Positions 12,421-24,689 of a DNA stretch of 64,000 bases are shown in pieces; the stretch's first letter is position 1; every line of letters begins with the position of its first letter. The translations under genes were made by a program, and so were the position numbers. Source of the stretch: Platynereis dumerilii (lineage: Eukaryota > Annelida > Polychaeta > Phyllodocida > Nereididae); the NCBI GenBank assembly GCA_026936325.1, contig JAPTHN010000114.1, forward strand, positions 186,001-250,000. The letters are read 5' to 3'. Below the pieces are notes generated by a model, which had not been told where the DNA came from, did no database searches, and saw only the letters and a program-made list of their open reading frames with translations.

Positions 12421-12639
12421 TCGGCTTGAGCTGCTCAAAACAGCAGTTCTGCATTATTTGAAAGCTAAAATACCACAAAATAATTGTTGAAATTCATAAT
12501 ATGCTAGAAATAAAGTGTTTGAATATTTTATGTACATATTTTGAGTTTAGTGTCTCATCAGACTTGAAATTGAGCAGAATAATTGCCCAACCCCAAGAAA
12601 TTTGATGCTTTTTAGAACATTGTTCTGGAAGCATTTGGT

Positions 12640-13065
12640 TTTCATAAATTTATTTTGGGCTTGGAGGTCTAGTTTGGTTTCTGGAGTTCACATGATAAAT
12701 GGGTTTGGACTTTGGAAGTATCCTAGAACCCTGTGATTCTCATCAAGTTTATTGGTGATTTTGAAGTTCTCATGGAAAATGTTTTGGAATTAATTATTTG
12801 AGAACCCTGTTATTCGCGCTGAGTTACCTTATAGGAGATTTTGAAGTCCGCATGGATATTGTTTGGAATTATTAATTCCTGAAACCTGTGGAGTTTGTTG
12901 GAGGTTTTGAAGTTCATGTGAAAAAATGGTATGGAATTGTTTCATAGTCCTGTGATTCTTACTGAGTATTAATTTATTGGAAATTTTGTGGTTCACATAA
13001 AAATGGTTTGGGACAAAGTGTTCAAAACCCTGTGATTCTCATTTGATTTTTACTGTGATTTTCAG
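12640..13065 (+). repeat. Degenerate tandem repeat, about 100-bp period, ~4-5 copies
   Basis: The phrase CCTGTGATTCT (or close variants) recurs at about 12730, 12805, 12945 and 13028. Each is followed by a TTATTGGTGATTTTGAAGTT-like stretch and a TTTGGAATT or TTTGGGA phrase. Copies are strongly diverged, so the array is old. No coding content is seen. Confidence 0.6.
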
Positions 13066-13555
13066 TTTCCTTTAATTTGGTAAATGTAAAACTGCGAAGG
13101 TAACCAAAAATCTCAAGCGGGTCAAGCCCAATCTGACATGGGAATCTCAGAGCTTCGACTGAGTGATTTATTAATTTACCCAGTTGCTCGATTTATCTGT
13201 CTTTAGGTATACGTACAGTAGCAATAGCCTAATAGGTGGATTGTAAATGGGCAGACCAGCACATGTTAAAATGATGTTTATTGATGAAAGAGTAGAACCT
13301 AGCTGGATTTTGAATGAATCTATGGAGGTCAAAAGGTGGGGGTGGAGTAAGTCCAGGTTCAGAACTTCAAACCAAGCTAGAAGGGCTGGGGGAAATTATG
13401 CAATTCTAGTGGGCCTGCTGCCCTCCCCCTCCTCAGTTCACTGTCTATCTCTCTATCTATATATCAGTACACCTGCAAATTAATAGCTTGAAGTAGTTAC
13501 TGTGAGGTAGTTGAGGCCAGGACAACCGAGACCAAGGCAAGGCCAAGGATTTGGC

Positions 13556-13765
13556 ATCTGAGACCGATCCAAGGCCAAGGCCATCAAAATATGGCCCGAG
13601 GCTGGCCTCGAGGACGAGGCCTGTCTGAGGCCTCCATCACTAGCCCAAAGACACCCAAAACCTACGCTAGGCCATGATTTGGTATCTGAGACCTAGCCAA
13701 GGCCATCAAAATATGGCCCTGAGGCCAGCCTAGAGGACGAGTCCGGCCTTGAGACTTCCAATGTT
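13556..13765 (+). repeat. Two direct copies of a ~124-bp GGCCAAGG-rich segment
   Basis: The segment with CCATCAAAATATGGCCC near 13580 is repeated near 13704 in the same order (TCTGAGACC, CCAAGGCCATC, GAGGACGAG). It is GC-rich against its surroundings and probably part of an unidentified transposon end. Confidence 0.5.
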
Positions 13766-14565
13766 GAATAGTTATAACAAAGAATCTTGTGGTTCCAGGG
13801 GATGCATTACACCACTACGCCGTGTAGTGGAACCAGAGGGGGGGGGGTTTAAAACTCCCAAACCCCTTGGACAAGTAGATTTTAATGAATAAAAAAAGCA
13901 ATATTTTTTTGTATATTTGTATCTGTATACCTTCCCCCGTCTGACATTTTCTGGATCTACCCGTGATAAAACCTACATTTGTCATTAATTGGCAACCCAT
14001 GGGTTCAAGTTTTTGTCCTGCCGACCAGCCTAAGAAAAACTGAAAAACTGACTCAGGAAGACCCAAGAACCTAAAGATCGATTACGTCTGGCCTAAATGA
14101 ATTATAAATATGTGTAAACATTAAATTATGTATCAATGTTCAGGGAGGTCGCATCGCCTCAATTCTGAGTTCTGACAGCAGGATTTTTGCAGCCTGATGG
14201 ATCATATCTCTGGATGCATTAAACTGACAACTGATGTTTTTACTTTAATAAATCATGTGACACCCCGCCAATAGCTGTGTCAAGTAACAAGCTTACAAGT
14301 ATCTTCAAATCTTCATGTAAAAAAATAAATAAAATTTTAATTCAGTGCCAGGCACTTTTGCACCCTGCAATTATATGGATTTAATATTGCACATGTATCT
14401 ACACATATTTGTAGAACATACAAGTACAGAAACAGAAATATTGGGCAGTATTATAGCAGTTATAGCTGCACATAACGTTTGACAGCTGTCCTGTGCAGCG
14501 GGCTGTGCTCATTTTGTTTACAAGCAGAAGGAAGAAGAAGAAGAAAGTGCTTTACAAAGGCTCTG

Positions 14566-14754
14566 ATTGGCTGGCCCCTGCCCCGCCCACGATTAAACCA
14601 ATCAGCATGCAGCTTACAAGTGCAAAAGCATCATGGCGACATGGAGAAGATCTGGGAATCTTGAAAAGTTTCAATGGCTTAGCTTACAATAACGAACGGC
14701 TGCAGGAAGTTAATCTCAATTGATTTAGAGTGCATGTGACATATACTACGCTAG
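14566..14754 (+). promoter_or_regulatory. CCAAT/GC-box promoter and noncoding first exon
   Basis: Inverted ATTGG (14566), a GC box CCCGCCC (14582) and CCAAT (14598) lie within 37 bases. They are followed by a transcribed-looking stretch that ends at CTAG|GTGAGT (exon end 14754). The ATG at about 14633 opens only a short frame, so the exon would be 5' UTR. No TATA box is seen, as in many housekeeping promoters. Confidence 0.45.
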
Positions 14755-15586
14755 GTGAGTGAAAAAGAGCTATCCTGTGGGGGGTGACAACGATCTGACA
14801 CGAAACTGAGGCATGGCCCAAGGACTAGAATTGTCAACACCCGCAATAGGCTAAGTCCACTGGGCTTACAAGTCACTTTGATACTGCATTTTTAACTGTT
14901 ATGAGTGGTACCAAAAAATGATGTTATTATAAGATTATTGACTATAATAGGATTTTCGATGTGAAATATATACATAATATTATATGCATGTACTTCTGCC
15001 AAGAAAAGTTAAAAAAGTGATCAACCTCATTGACAAAGAGAGAATCCTTAACCTTTGAGATAAATGTATTACCTCTGAAAGGATCGTACTTAGTGTCTGC
15101 ACATTATCCTTGCTTTTTCATTAGAACATGCCTATAGGCCTATGGGTTAAACTTACCATGGTTATTACCAACTCCCACAAATTTGCTTTGCGCTGAGATA
15201 CTCAAGTAATGTCAGCCAATCTTTGATTACATTTTCGATGTCCAGTGGAAATGATATAACCCATGTAAATATATACACAAATTGCTGAAGATGGTTTTCC
15301 TTTCTGATCAGAATGATCAGATACAAAAGAAAACATGGTGTCTGAATACTAAATGATTTCCTAGCTCAATTGCTATGTCAAGTTATCTAATGATAATAGA
15401 GACCATATAGGTCTTGGCGCGAAGCCCCGAGACTGCAGGACAGTGCAGGTCTTCAAATTTGTGGTAGGAGACAGATCTACTCACATAGGGATATACTAAA
15501 GAACTTTTTTGCAAGTGCCGAAAGTGGCAGCATTTATGTGATGTCATCAATAATTGCCTGATCTTGCTGTCATGATACATCTGTAG

Positions 15587-15666
15587 GTCGGAGCCATGAG
15601 AAGACCCAGCCTCATTTTGATATTTGTGACATTATCTTTGGTGCCAGAATTTATAACACACTGCTG
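15587..15666 (+). CDS. Candidate signal-peptide exon after the 14.6-kb promoter
   Basis: CATCTGTAG is followed by GTCGGAGCCATGAG, an acceptor with a good Kozak context. The frame from 15596 reads MRRPSLILIFVTLSLVPEF and then ITHC, a convincing signal peptide. A weak donor (TG|GTAGCA) follows before an in-frame stop. It would be exon 2 of the gene whose noncoding exon ends at 14754. Later exons were not found; the downstream region is occupied by transposons. Confidence 0.35.
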
Positions 15667-15800
15667 GTAGCATCACGATCACTGAGCAGCATGCTCACCT
15701 GCATGCTCTTTGATTCAGATTGGACGTGGACTTCACACAATTATGGAAGCAGCATAACATCTATATAACTATCAATCTAAGGCATCTATAGCACTGCAAA

Positions 15801-16847
15801 TAGTGTTTCCAATGAGTCTCGATCGACACCTCTCGAGAATGACATGGTCTAGTGCACGAGAATCGAAAATTTCTCGAGAAATCTAGGACACTTTCCTGCC
15901 ATTGGCACAATGATAAAACAAGAGAGATTTAATCGTGCAATGGATCACATTTTTTGGCTTTTATGATATCCTTTATAGTTTTATTATCGTTTTCATAGCT
16001 ACGTGTTTTTTTGAAAACTTCGTTTTGCAGTTAAACCGTGACATCATCGGGTATCTGTCAATGTGATTGGTCTAATCTTCAATCTGTGACATATCAGTTC
16101 AGAGTTTGACATCACGGTTAATGACAAAGGAATCTAAAACTGTCAGGCAATGTTATTATTTGTGTACAACCACAAAAAACACCGCCTTTCTAAGCTGAGT
16201 GTGTGTTGCACCTCATTGTTTTCCAAACGAAATGTGTTGCTGTTTTTCACAATACACCAATCATCACAATTACAAACAACTTTTTTTGTCAGTAATTGCA
16301 ACTATCCTTTGAGGCTAAGTAGTCTGTTTGGTTCAGTTAAAGTGCATAGTGAAACATACATCATCCATGTGTCACTGCACTTTGACAGTATCCCGAAATA
16401 TGTGCTTGTAATAAACAAAATTATTTAACTTAATCTCTGACATCACAGTTTTGGAATGAAGCAAATTGCAAACTTAAAAAACATGTAGCTATGAAAACGA
16501 TAATAATGTTAATCTGTGTGTTTTGTTTCCTATAAATCACAGCTAAACATACAATTTTAAAACATTTGTACAAGTTCAACTTCAGCATTTATCAGGTATA
16601 CAATGGGGATTATCATCAACAGATATTTAAATTGAACAATGCAGCAAGTACACAATAACAATAATATCAAGCAAAACAAAACAACAATCCAATGCTTTGT
16701 AACCGTTATAAACATAAACACATGAACACCATGTCAAACAATGATCAACACTTCAATTCTCGAGACTCGCTCGGCGAGACGAGAAAATGCTGAGTCATTG
16801 CTGATCTCGAGACTTCTCGAGAACTCTCGCTCTCATTAGAAACTCTA
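15801..16847. mobile_element. hAT-like nonautonomous element with 8-bp target duplication
   Basis: The ends are inverted: TAGTGTTTCCAATGAG at left and CTCATTAGAAACTCTA at right. The 8-mer ACTGCAAA flanks both sides (15793-15800 and 16848-16855), the hAT signature. CTCGAGA and CTCGAG motifs crowd both subterminal regions (15834-15880 and 16758-16830). Length is 1047 bases and there is no transposase. Confidence 0.75.
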
Positions 16848-17049
16848 ACTGCAAATAAATATTGAAGACACAAAGAAATATCCGAAACATCACAAATAAA
16901 TAATCTATGGTCTTGCCATGCTTTTTGGCGTCATCATACCTCTGACCGAATTCAGGCACAAACTTCAGAAATGATGAATAAAAGCTGTATTCAGATTACC
17001 GGCAGTGCAACTCTTTGTAGTGCTCTAGCATTTTAGTCCAAAAAGAGAA

Positions 17050-17360
17050 AAGAAAAATACACATGCATATGTACACTAGCTATTCAAAACGGCTGTGCTA
17101 ATGGATCTTTTGTTGACAAGAGGCTCCACTGAACAACCCAAGACTGCATGAAGGATATTATGACACTAAAATGTGGCTGAAGTGATAGATATTAGAACTC
17201 TGTTTAATGACAACTGATGCAGTTTTTGTTTGCATATCCAAATCGAAAACTGCTAAAATGCACTCTCCTTGAGCTGAACAATGGAGGCACGGGTGAGTAT
17301 AAAATGTGAATAGAAAGTAAAAATAACTTTAAATGATTCGCTAAAGGGTTTTTTGTAACA
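17050..17360. repeat. Diverged repeat unit R, copy d (partial)
   Basis: Phrases shared with copies a-c include ACACATGCAT, AGCTATTCAAAA, GGATCTTTTGTTGACAA, TGGCTGAAGTGA and TCTCCTTGAGCTGA, in the same order. Only the left third of the unit is recognisable. Confidence 0.45.
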
Positions 17361-17808
17361 GGCCTGTCAAATGTTGAAATGCTGACACTCAAATCAGTCA
17401 TCGTAACTGTCATTTGATTCTTACTTATGGAATATACATGTTTTATGAGGACGAGGACACTTGCAAATAAACTTGAACTTCTTGGATGCACTATTCAGGC
17501 AGTTGTTGCTTCTCGTGCAAATCCTATGTATAGTCTGCTTTCCTGGCCCGCATAAAACTGATTTAAGATTTTAAAAGTGAGAATTTATTCTTCTACTGCA
17601 TCTGAAGAATGTAGAATATTGAGCTCAGGTGAATCTAAGATCAGTTGTAATTTCATTCAATTTGTTTTGCAAGATATTTGATATGGAAAGCAATTTAGCA
17701 GATTTGCAATACAAAGCAATCTTGTGTCATGTTACAAATGGACTGGTGTTACCGAAATGAAATTAAAAGAAATGGCCTCACACTGAAAAAACACTTTGTC
17801 TAAATATA

Positions 17809-18905
17809 GGGTAAAAGTGGGTAATATCACGCAGGTGGGTAATATCACGCACCAAGCTTCATTGCTATTGCAAGCTCAATCTATGTGTGAGATCTTCCAT
17901 GTAAGAGATGAAAAATGTGCAATAGATTGTTTTGACACGACCTGATAGTATATTGTGCTTGCCATTGTCACTGACAAGTTTGCAGGACGATTTTAAGAAA
18001 TTTGTGCAGTTTTTCTTAATTTTAATGCATTTTTATACAAAATTCACAATGTAAAAGGTAAGCAATTGCAGCTGACGCATAGAAAATGCATTGAGTGGAG
18101 AATTATGATGTGGCAAAGGTGTAAATTGGCAATGCAAAAAATTATTACGGAAAATTTTGCCTTGAAGAATCCACTGATATTCATATAAATGTAAAAGGCA
18201 CTGATCTGGGGTATTATCACTTATGTTCTTGGGGTAATATCACGCATATTTCAGGGGTAATATCACGCAAATGTGGGTATTATCACGCACCCAATGAGTT
18301 GGCAATAACACCTTATTCATGTGAGTGATACTACATCAATAGCAGCATCTTTGTGATGAGCCCTGTAGGCGATGTTTAAAAATTTCCTCAACCTACAGAA
18401 AAAATAAATCTTGCAGGGGCGTAGTCCCGGAGGGGGTTGGGAGGGGGGATGCATCCACCCCCTAGGATGAGCCTGGGGGATGATCATGTGATTATCTCCC
18501 CCTAGAATCTCAAATATAACAACCAAGAGTTGAAAATTATTAGTTTTATTTAGTTGTTTTTTCCATCATACCAATTTGATGTTATATAAAATATAAGCTA
18601 AAGATCTATGTCTTCTTGGTGCATGTACATGTGTGCAGCCAGGCAAGTCAGATGAAGACAATGTCTTGCTCATGTGCACGATCTTTGTTGAGCTCTGTTG
18701 AGGTGCTTTGAACATTTATAAATATTTTTTCAAATCAAATCTCGACTGGTCCTTAGCAATTTTGGAGGTGTGTGGGGTTTCCGATGGGCATTGCAGATGG
18801 CAAAGCTTCCTGCCTTTAAATACTAAAGTCATTCTGCACATAGATAGTAGTTAGATAGATTATAGATGGGTGGGTAGATAGACAGACAGACAGACAGACA
18901 GATGG

Positions 18906-18975
<70 letters not shown>

Positions 18976-19869
18976 GATAGATATATGATAGATAAGATAG
19001 ATAGATAGATAGATAGATAGAGTTAGAAATAATCGGATAGAAGGATTAAATAACAGAATATGAGTATGTAGTTGCCATTAACATAAACAAGGTATTTCTA
19101 TATCACATGGTCGAGTCACTATCATGCCAAGGTGGCATATTTGGAATCATTTTCTGAGTCTGTGTGTGTGAATTCTGCTCCAGCTGGATTTTGCTCAGAC
19201 CTGGAATCAAACCTTAGTCCTTCCAAATTGTTGTAGGCCCTAATACATATATTTATCATTCTGAATACAGTTATCACAAAGGGAATTTTGTTCTGATGAT
19301 GGTTTTAGAAGTCATAATTTAAATATCCCCTAAATACTGACATACAATGTATGTACAACGATCTGCACTTACAGACAGACTGACTTCAGCAGACAAGCAC
19401 CTTTCTTTCAGATTAAGCACACGTTTAATTAGTTAGGCCTACTTAATTTTTAATGCCCAAAATTAAATCTGGCAAACCATTAATAGACTTGTAGGGTGTT
19501 CAGTTATTTCTGTCAAAAGGCTGCAATTAAACCTCATACCATCAATTCTCCTTGATGCACCTTGCACTCAATTTTTGTCAGATTAAAAAATGCGTGATAT
19601 TAGACATACTGGTGCGTGGTATTAAACAGGATTGCGTCATATTACCCACAGAAACTGCTAAAATTACCACAGTTACTTTAACCAACTGCCAAGTGCTCTA
19701 AAAGCTGCCAACAAAAGAAATTTGACATTCTTATGACACCCGAGTTCCATGTCAATCAAGAGCTTCACTTTTGATCTTGATAGTTAAAATGCCTAAAAAG
19801 TGGGAGCTATACAAAAATACTACAGTGTATTATCACGCACTAGCTGCGTGATATTACCCACTCTTACCC
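17809..19869. mobile_element. TA-flanked element nested in the CACTA-like element
   Basis: The left end GGGTAAAAGTGGGTAATATC is inverted at the right end (GATATTACCCACTCTTACCC), and TA flanks both sides. The string GGTAATATCACGCA or a near copy recurs at least nine times near the two ends (17819, 17837, 18232, 18256, 18277, 19590-19640, 19835-19855). TA targets and repeated subterminal motifs suggest a pogo-related Tc1/mariner element. There is no coding region. Its interior contains a GATA microsatellite and a CAGGGGCGTAG hAT fragment near 18415. Confidence 0.7.
18845..19021 (+). repeat. (GATA)n microsatellite
   Basis: This is a run of TAGA/GATA units with a short GACA stretch at its left end. 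It is essentially pure from about 18905 to 18970. Confidence 0.95.
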
Positions 19870-20039
19870 TAGACAAATTTTGTCTGGATTTACACAAAAT
19901 CGCATGTTAGCTGGTGTCCGTCCAAAGTCTTGTCTATTCCAGACAAAATGAAATGTGTGATTTTTTAGACAATCATTTTGTCTAAAAAATTTTGTGTAAA
20001 CCAACACAATATTTTGTCTGCTTTACACATCAAAACTGT

Positions 20040-20640
20040 CAAAATATGTGTTAATTTTATGATAGATATTTGTCTGTTGCAACATAGACTTTGTTTAGAA
20101 TTTTGTCTGTTTTGACATAGACCATTGCTTGATTTAGCATAGACTTTGTTTAGATTTTTGTCTATTTCAACACAGATCATTGTCTGAAGCAACAATGTAT
20201 TTGTTCAGAATTTTGTCTGTTCCAGCACATGCCCTTGTGCATAATAACAAAGCCTTTGTTTAGAATTTTGTCTATTTCAGCACATGCTCTTGTTTAAAAT
20301 AACATAGCCTTTGTTCAGAATTTTGTCTGTTCCAGCACATGCCTTTGTGTATAATAACATAGCGTTGTTCAGAATTTTGTCTATTTCAGCACATGCCCTT
20401 GTTTAAAATAACATGGCCTTTGTTCAGAATTTTTGTCGATTACAGCACATGCCCTTGTTTATAATAACATAACCTTTGTTCAGAATTTTGTCTATTTCAG
20501 CACAGATCATTGTCCAAAATAACAATGTATTTGTTCAGAATGTTGCTTCAGCACATGCTCTTGTGTATAGCAACATAGCCTTTGTCTAGAATTTTGTCCA
20601 TTTCAGCACAGATCATTGTCTGAATTAACAATTAGTAAAT
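20040..20640 (-). repeat. Minisatellite, ~56-58 bp period, about 10 copies
   Basis: AGAATTTTGTCT recurs every 56-58 bases, alternating with CAGCACATGCCCTTGT and AACATAGCCTTTGTT phrases. The unit shares TTTTGTCT with the ends of the surrounding CACTA-like element, so the array probably grew from subterminal repeats. Confidence 0.8.
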
Positions 20641-20934
20641 AGATGCGCAGTCAATGAATCCTTAACCCTTTAGATATAGATATATAAACAAGGTATATTT
20701 CATTCTCCAAAATGCAATGATAACCAAAACAAGATTTCCATTGATTATATGAATGTTTAATTAAACAATAGCAAATAATGATACAGTGTACAGTACTTGA
20801 GGTAATATTAATCATATGCTTAGAAAAGAGTCAATATGTTTTTTTTGTATAAATCATAAAGATATTTGCATAGTTCTTTCCCAATATGAATGTACAAATC
20901 AAATAAAGTTTATAATTATGATTGGTCTACATAC

Positions 20935-22372
20935 CCATCCCTGAATAAAAATGTCCTTAATTTTAATGGGCAAGTCATAAATAATGTTTTCCAATTCAAG
21001 TAGGTCATGTATTATACTGCTGCGCTTCGACAATGCTGCAGCTGCGAAGAGCAGGAAATTGTTGCTACCGTGTGACACCTCCTTTGCTAAAGGAATCTTT
21101 CTCAACCCCGTATACTCATCCATGCTTGGTCCCACCTGAATAGTAATAGATAAAGAAAAGAAACAGTGAATTACACCATTCATGTTTGTATGTATTGATC
21201 CTCACTTTGTTATTTGTCAGTCATTTTCATGCAAGTAGAGCATAATATAACCTTTTGCATGCAAATAGATTACAACCCAGTTAGTTTTGCAATACCACAT
21301 GAGGAAGTATTGTATAAAAACCATGCAGTATATATTGTTGTATACCTAATGGTTCTTTTTGCATGAAGAGATATGTTGGTGGTGTTATTGCATTGTTTAC
21401 CTTTGGGAAATCATGTCTAGGCAAATTCAACTGACTAGTATAGATCATCTGAGCAAAATTTAGCTCTCTTGTGAATTGCATAATTGGGCAAGAATAAGAC
21501 CGAATGTTTGTACGATGTTATTTTGATATGCAGCCCCACTCATGAAGAGATCTTGAGTCCTCTGTACCCACTCTTGTGATTTTGTAATTTATTAATTAAA
21601 CTGTTTTTCTTGAGTAACCACTACAATGTTACCAATATAATTTGTGGCTAAACTTGTCGCTACACAACATCAGCCAAAATTAACATTTGCAACATCAGAA
21701 GATTGTTGCAAGTTGTCGTCGGGCACATCTTAAACACCACAAAACATTGTAACCATTGGGTCTTATTATAATTATACACCAAGAAATATAATAACAAAAT
21801 ACAAACTTACTAGCATGAAATCCACAAAATATTCCATGGTCTCTGTAAGTTGCCATTTTTGCCACAACATCTGCAAAAAAAGGAATACTGACCATTTAAT
21901 GAGGAAAGAAGATGATTTACCAAATAAGATTCTGCAACTATACCAATTAGGTAAACTAGATTTGTGTGTATTGAGAAAATCAACAGATATATAGTGTAAT
22001 TTGAAATGTATTAGTATTTACTGACCATACTTGAAAATATACACATTATTATTTTCAATTTTTGTCTAACAAGTGCCATATACATACTCCAGTCGTGTAT
22101 GTCTTTATCAATTGTTCACTCATAAAATATATTTAATTTACAAAATACGCTATGTTGAGTTATCCAATTGAATTGCTGCTTTCTTACCTGCTTATAAATC
22201 AATTCCATCATTTGCAATTTTAAGATCATCTCTTTCATTCTATTGTTGAGGTTTTGGTGTAGCTTTGACAGCAGTGCTGGTGTAGCTTTGACAGCAGTGC
22301 TGGTGCCATTCTCTCCCATTTCCGGCAAAATTATCGAATGTCTGGCCAACTAGTTGAGAAATCGTTGTCACT
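20935..22372 (-). CDS. Unrecognised spliced gene inside the CACTA-like element (4 exons, 5' part)
   Basis: Minus-strand exons with consensus sites are 22372-22188, 21870-21811, 21448-21401 and 21135-20935. All junctions are phase 0 (donors CAG|GTAAGA, CTA|GTAAGT, AAG|GTAAAC, TGG|GTATGT; each acceptor a good CAG). The likely start ATG in exon 1 has G at -3 and +4 and is preceded by in-frame stops. The 147 residues include MKEMILKLQMMELIYKQ, then MLWQKWQLTETMEYFVDFML, then TGLRKIPLAKEVSHGSNNF and an amphipathic helix (KRSSIIHDLLELENII). More exons must follow beyond 20934. A 24-base tandem duplication lies in exon 1. It could be a transposon-encoded protein or a captured host gene; no family is recognised. 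Confidence 0.5.
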
Positions 22373-22685
22373 CTGAAATAAACAATTACAAGTATTGAAT
22401 ACAGACACAAACAAAACTGAAGTTGTCCTACTACTGTCTTTGCATGAGTAGAAATTCATATGCAAAGTGCAAAATCAAGGCTTTAGTAATGTATGACTGA
22501 TGTGTCACGTGATCAGCTACAAGAGAACTCTTTAATGAGCACACAGGACATGTTACTGTATTCATTGTAATGCTATTATAACCCTGCCCATTTCCCATCT
22601 CCTTCAATTTCATAGAACTGTATCTCAGGGAATTACAAGCCCTCACTTACATCATACATGTACATGTAATGAACCATGTCCTATG

Positions 22686-22905
22686 CAGGGCCGTATTAAC
22701 CTATGGGCAAACGGGGCAGTTGCCCCGGGCCCATGACCTCAGGGGGGCCCATGATGAACCCAAAAAGAGTTGCGACAGTAAAGAAAGTGCGTCGGGTAAC
22801 TGGCGCACGAATGTACTTTTCAGAATTTAGAGCGTTTTTGGTGCCCAAGGGGGGCCCATTAGAAACAGTTTACCCCGGGCCCAGAAATGCTCTAATACGG
22901 CCCTG
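22686..22905. mobile_element. hAT MITE with exact 8-bp target duplication
   Basis: Ends are CAGGGCCGTATTA and TAATACGGCCCTG. GTCCTATG flanks both sides (22678-22685, 22906-22913). The interior is G/C-run rich (GGGGGGCCC). It is 220 bases and has no ORF of its own. Confidence 0.9.
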
Positions 22906-22974
22906 GTCCTATGTACCACACACGCTACTACCATCCCAATCGTAACCAATGTACGGTCCACAGGCACAGGAGGT

Positions 22975-23150
22975 CAATACATTTTGGGGGGCTGGCCCCG
23001 GGCTGCCCAAAAAATATCGACGAAATTGCCCCAAAATCTAAGTTCACAAAATATTCAGCCCGAAACCACCTGAAAAATTTATATTTCAAAATTTTTATTT
23101 TTGGGGGGCTGCAGCCCCCCCCTCCCGCCAGCCCCTGGCTCCTACACCTG
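22975..23150. mobile_element. Fragment of another GC-rich hAT-like repeat
   Basis: GGGGGGCTGGCCCCGGGCTG at left and GGGGGGCTGCAGCCCC...CAGCCCCTGG at right resemble the interior and end of CAGGGG-ended hAT elements. No target duplication was identified. Confidence 0.4.
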
Positions 23151-23164
23151 GATGTACCATTTCC

Positions 23165-23560
23165 AACTATTCCATACATACTACACATACAGGTGGCTTT
23201 AGCCCGATATCTATGCACTAGCCCTGTACCCATCATCAATGTCAACCAAACATGATCAATGTCCACCAAACATGACCAATGTCCAACATCCATACAACAT
23301 GCACTAACCCTAAACCTATCAACTATCCCAAGCACCAATGTCCAACATCTATGCACTAACCCTTTACCTGTCCTTAAGGCTTAAGTATCCCAAACAGCAA
23401 CTATCCCAAGCATGACCAAGGTCCAACATCTATGCACTAACCCTAAACCTACCCTCAACCATCTCAAACATCAACTATCCCAAGCATGACCAATGTCCAG
23501 TATATGTACACTAAACCTAATCCAAACTGACTGCCTATTTAAGAAAAAACTATCCCAATA
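23165..23560 (+). repeat. Degenerate tandem repeat (CAATGTCCAACATC unit)
   Basis: ACCAATGTCCAACATC, ATGCACTAACCCTAAACC and CTATCCCAAGCATGACC recur about five times with variable spacing of roughly 20-80 bases. Copies are diverged. Confidence 0.7.
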
Positions 23561-24689
23561 TATTCCAATGTTCACAACTGCCCTAACCACTCAACACCTA
23601 TAGCCACGGATATGCCCCAGTAATTCCATTGTTTTCAAAGCAACATATAAATTAGCAATATTGACAAATAAGTATGTAGACACAGTCTTCAAGCTAATAA
23701 TTAACAACATTTAATAATTAATTAAATTTTCTTAGAAATAACAAATGAACTTTATCCCACATAATTTCATACATGAATTTTCAATGCCGTATTTTTGAGA
23801 CATGAATTAGCCCTTTGTAATGGCCTATATTTGACTCATGTCATGCTATTAACTTGGAAGTATCTGTCACCTTAACTTGGTGTCTGAGCATTGTAATAAT
23901 AGTCAATTTTCCACTTAAAATCTGTTATATATCACATTTGGTTCATGCATGCAATCAAAAATAATTAAAGCAAATCTTTAACTTACCTTTACATCTTTCA
24001 GTCAGCTCCAGCAAACCCCACAATGTCAACTTCCCAGTGACAAATGTACTTTTAACCAAGGTTGCACATGCTTGTCTTTTGCTAACAAATATCTAGTCAG
24101 TCTTAGTCAGTACACTTCTTAAGTGAAGCTTGATGACTTTGAAATCTAAACGAGGTCAGTTTTGATCCAGTTTAATTGCTTGCCATGTTGGCCAACAAAA
24201 CAAAACATTTACAAAGAAGATTAGTCTCCTACCAAGCAAAAGTACCCAATATTTTGTGTGAAATTTTGTGTGAAACATCAGACAAATTGGCAGTTGCTGG
24301 ATCAACAGTGTGCTTTATGCTGTTTCACAACACTGCTTGTCTGTTTCACACATTATTTTGACTGGAATACACAAAGCCCATTTTACACATAGATTTTGTC
24401 TGCTATTTCACACAAAGTGTTTTTTCAGTGTGTAATAACTAACACTCGTGAATGTGCTTTATTTTACATTCATATATATGCTAACACTAACATTCGTGGA
24501 AGTGCTATATCTTTAGGGTTTAGTGTTAAAATTAGGTTTAGAGAAGGTTTGAGGTTTTTATGTTCGTTATTACACCTTTACAAATTCGTTAATGACAATA
24601 TTTGACACTTATGCGAATGCCAAATTCGTGTATAGGTTCGTTTTTGCAGGTTTACAAATTCGTGCACATGCAAAATATTGAAAAATATA

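Larger units (their letters stand above)
17781..24430. mobile_element. CACTA/EnSpm-like composite element, 6.65 kb
   Basis: The left end CACTGAAAAAACACTTTGTC is the inverted copy of the right end ...CACAAAGTGTTTTTTCAGTG, a perfect match over at least 18 bases. Both subterminal regions carry many TTTTGTCTG and TTCACACAAA phrases, as in CACTA elements. No clear target duplication is seen. Inside lie a nested TA-flanked element (17809-19869), a minisatellite (20040-20640), a minus-strand spliced gene (20935-22372), a hAT MITE (22686-22905) and a degenerate tandem repeat (23165-23560). No canonical CACTA transposase was recognised, so it may be nonautonomous or its protein too diverged. Confidence 0.6.

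Noticed and set aside
22431-22646. Possible zinc-finger frame (CPVCSLKSSLVADHVTHQS)
   Set aside because: The cysteine/histidine spacing fits poorly and no in-frame splice link to the neighbouring exon was found; it may be 5' UTR.
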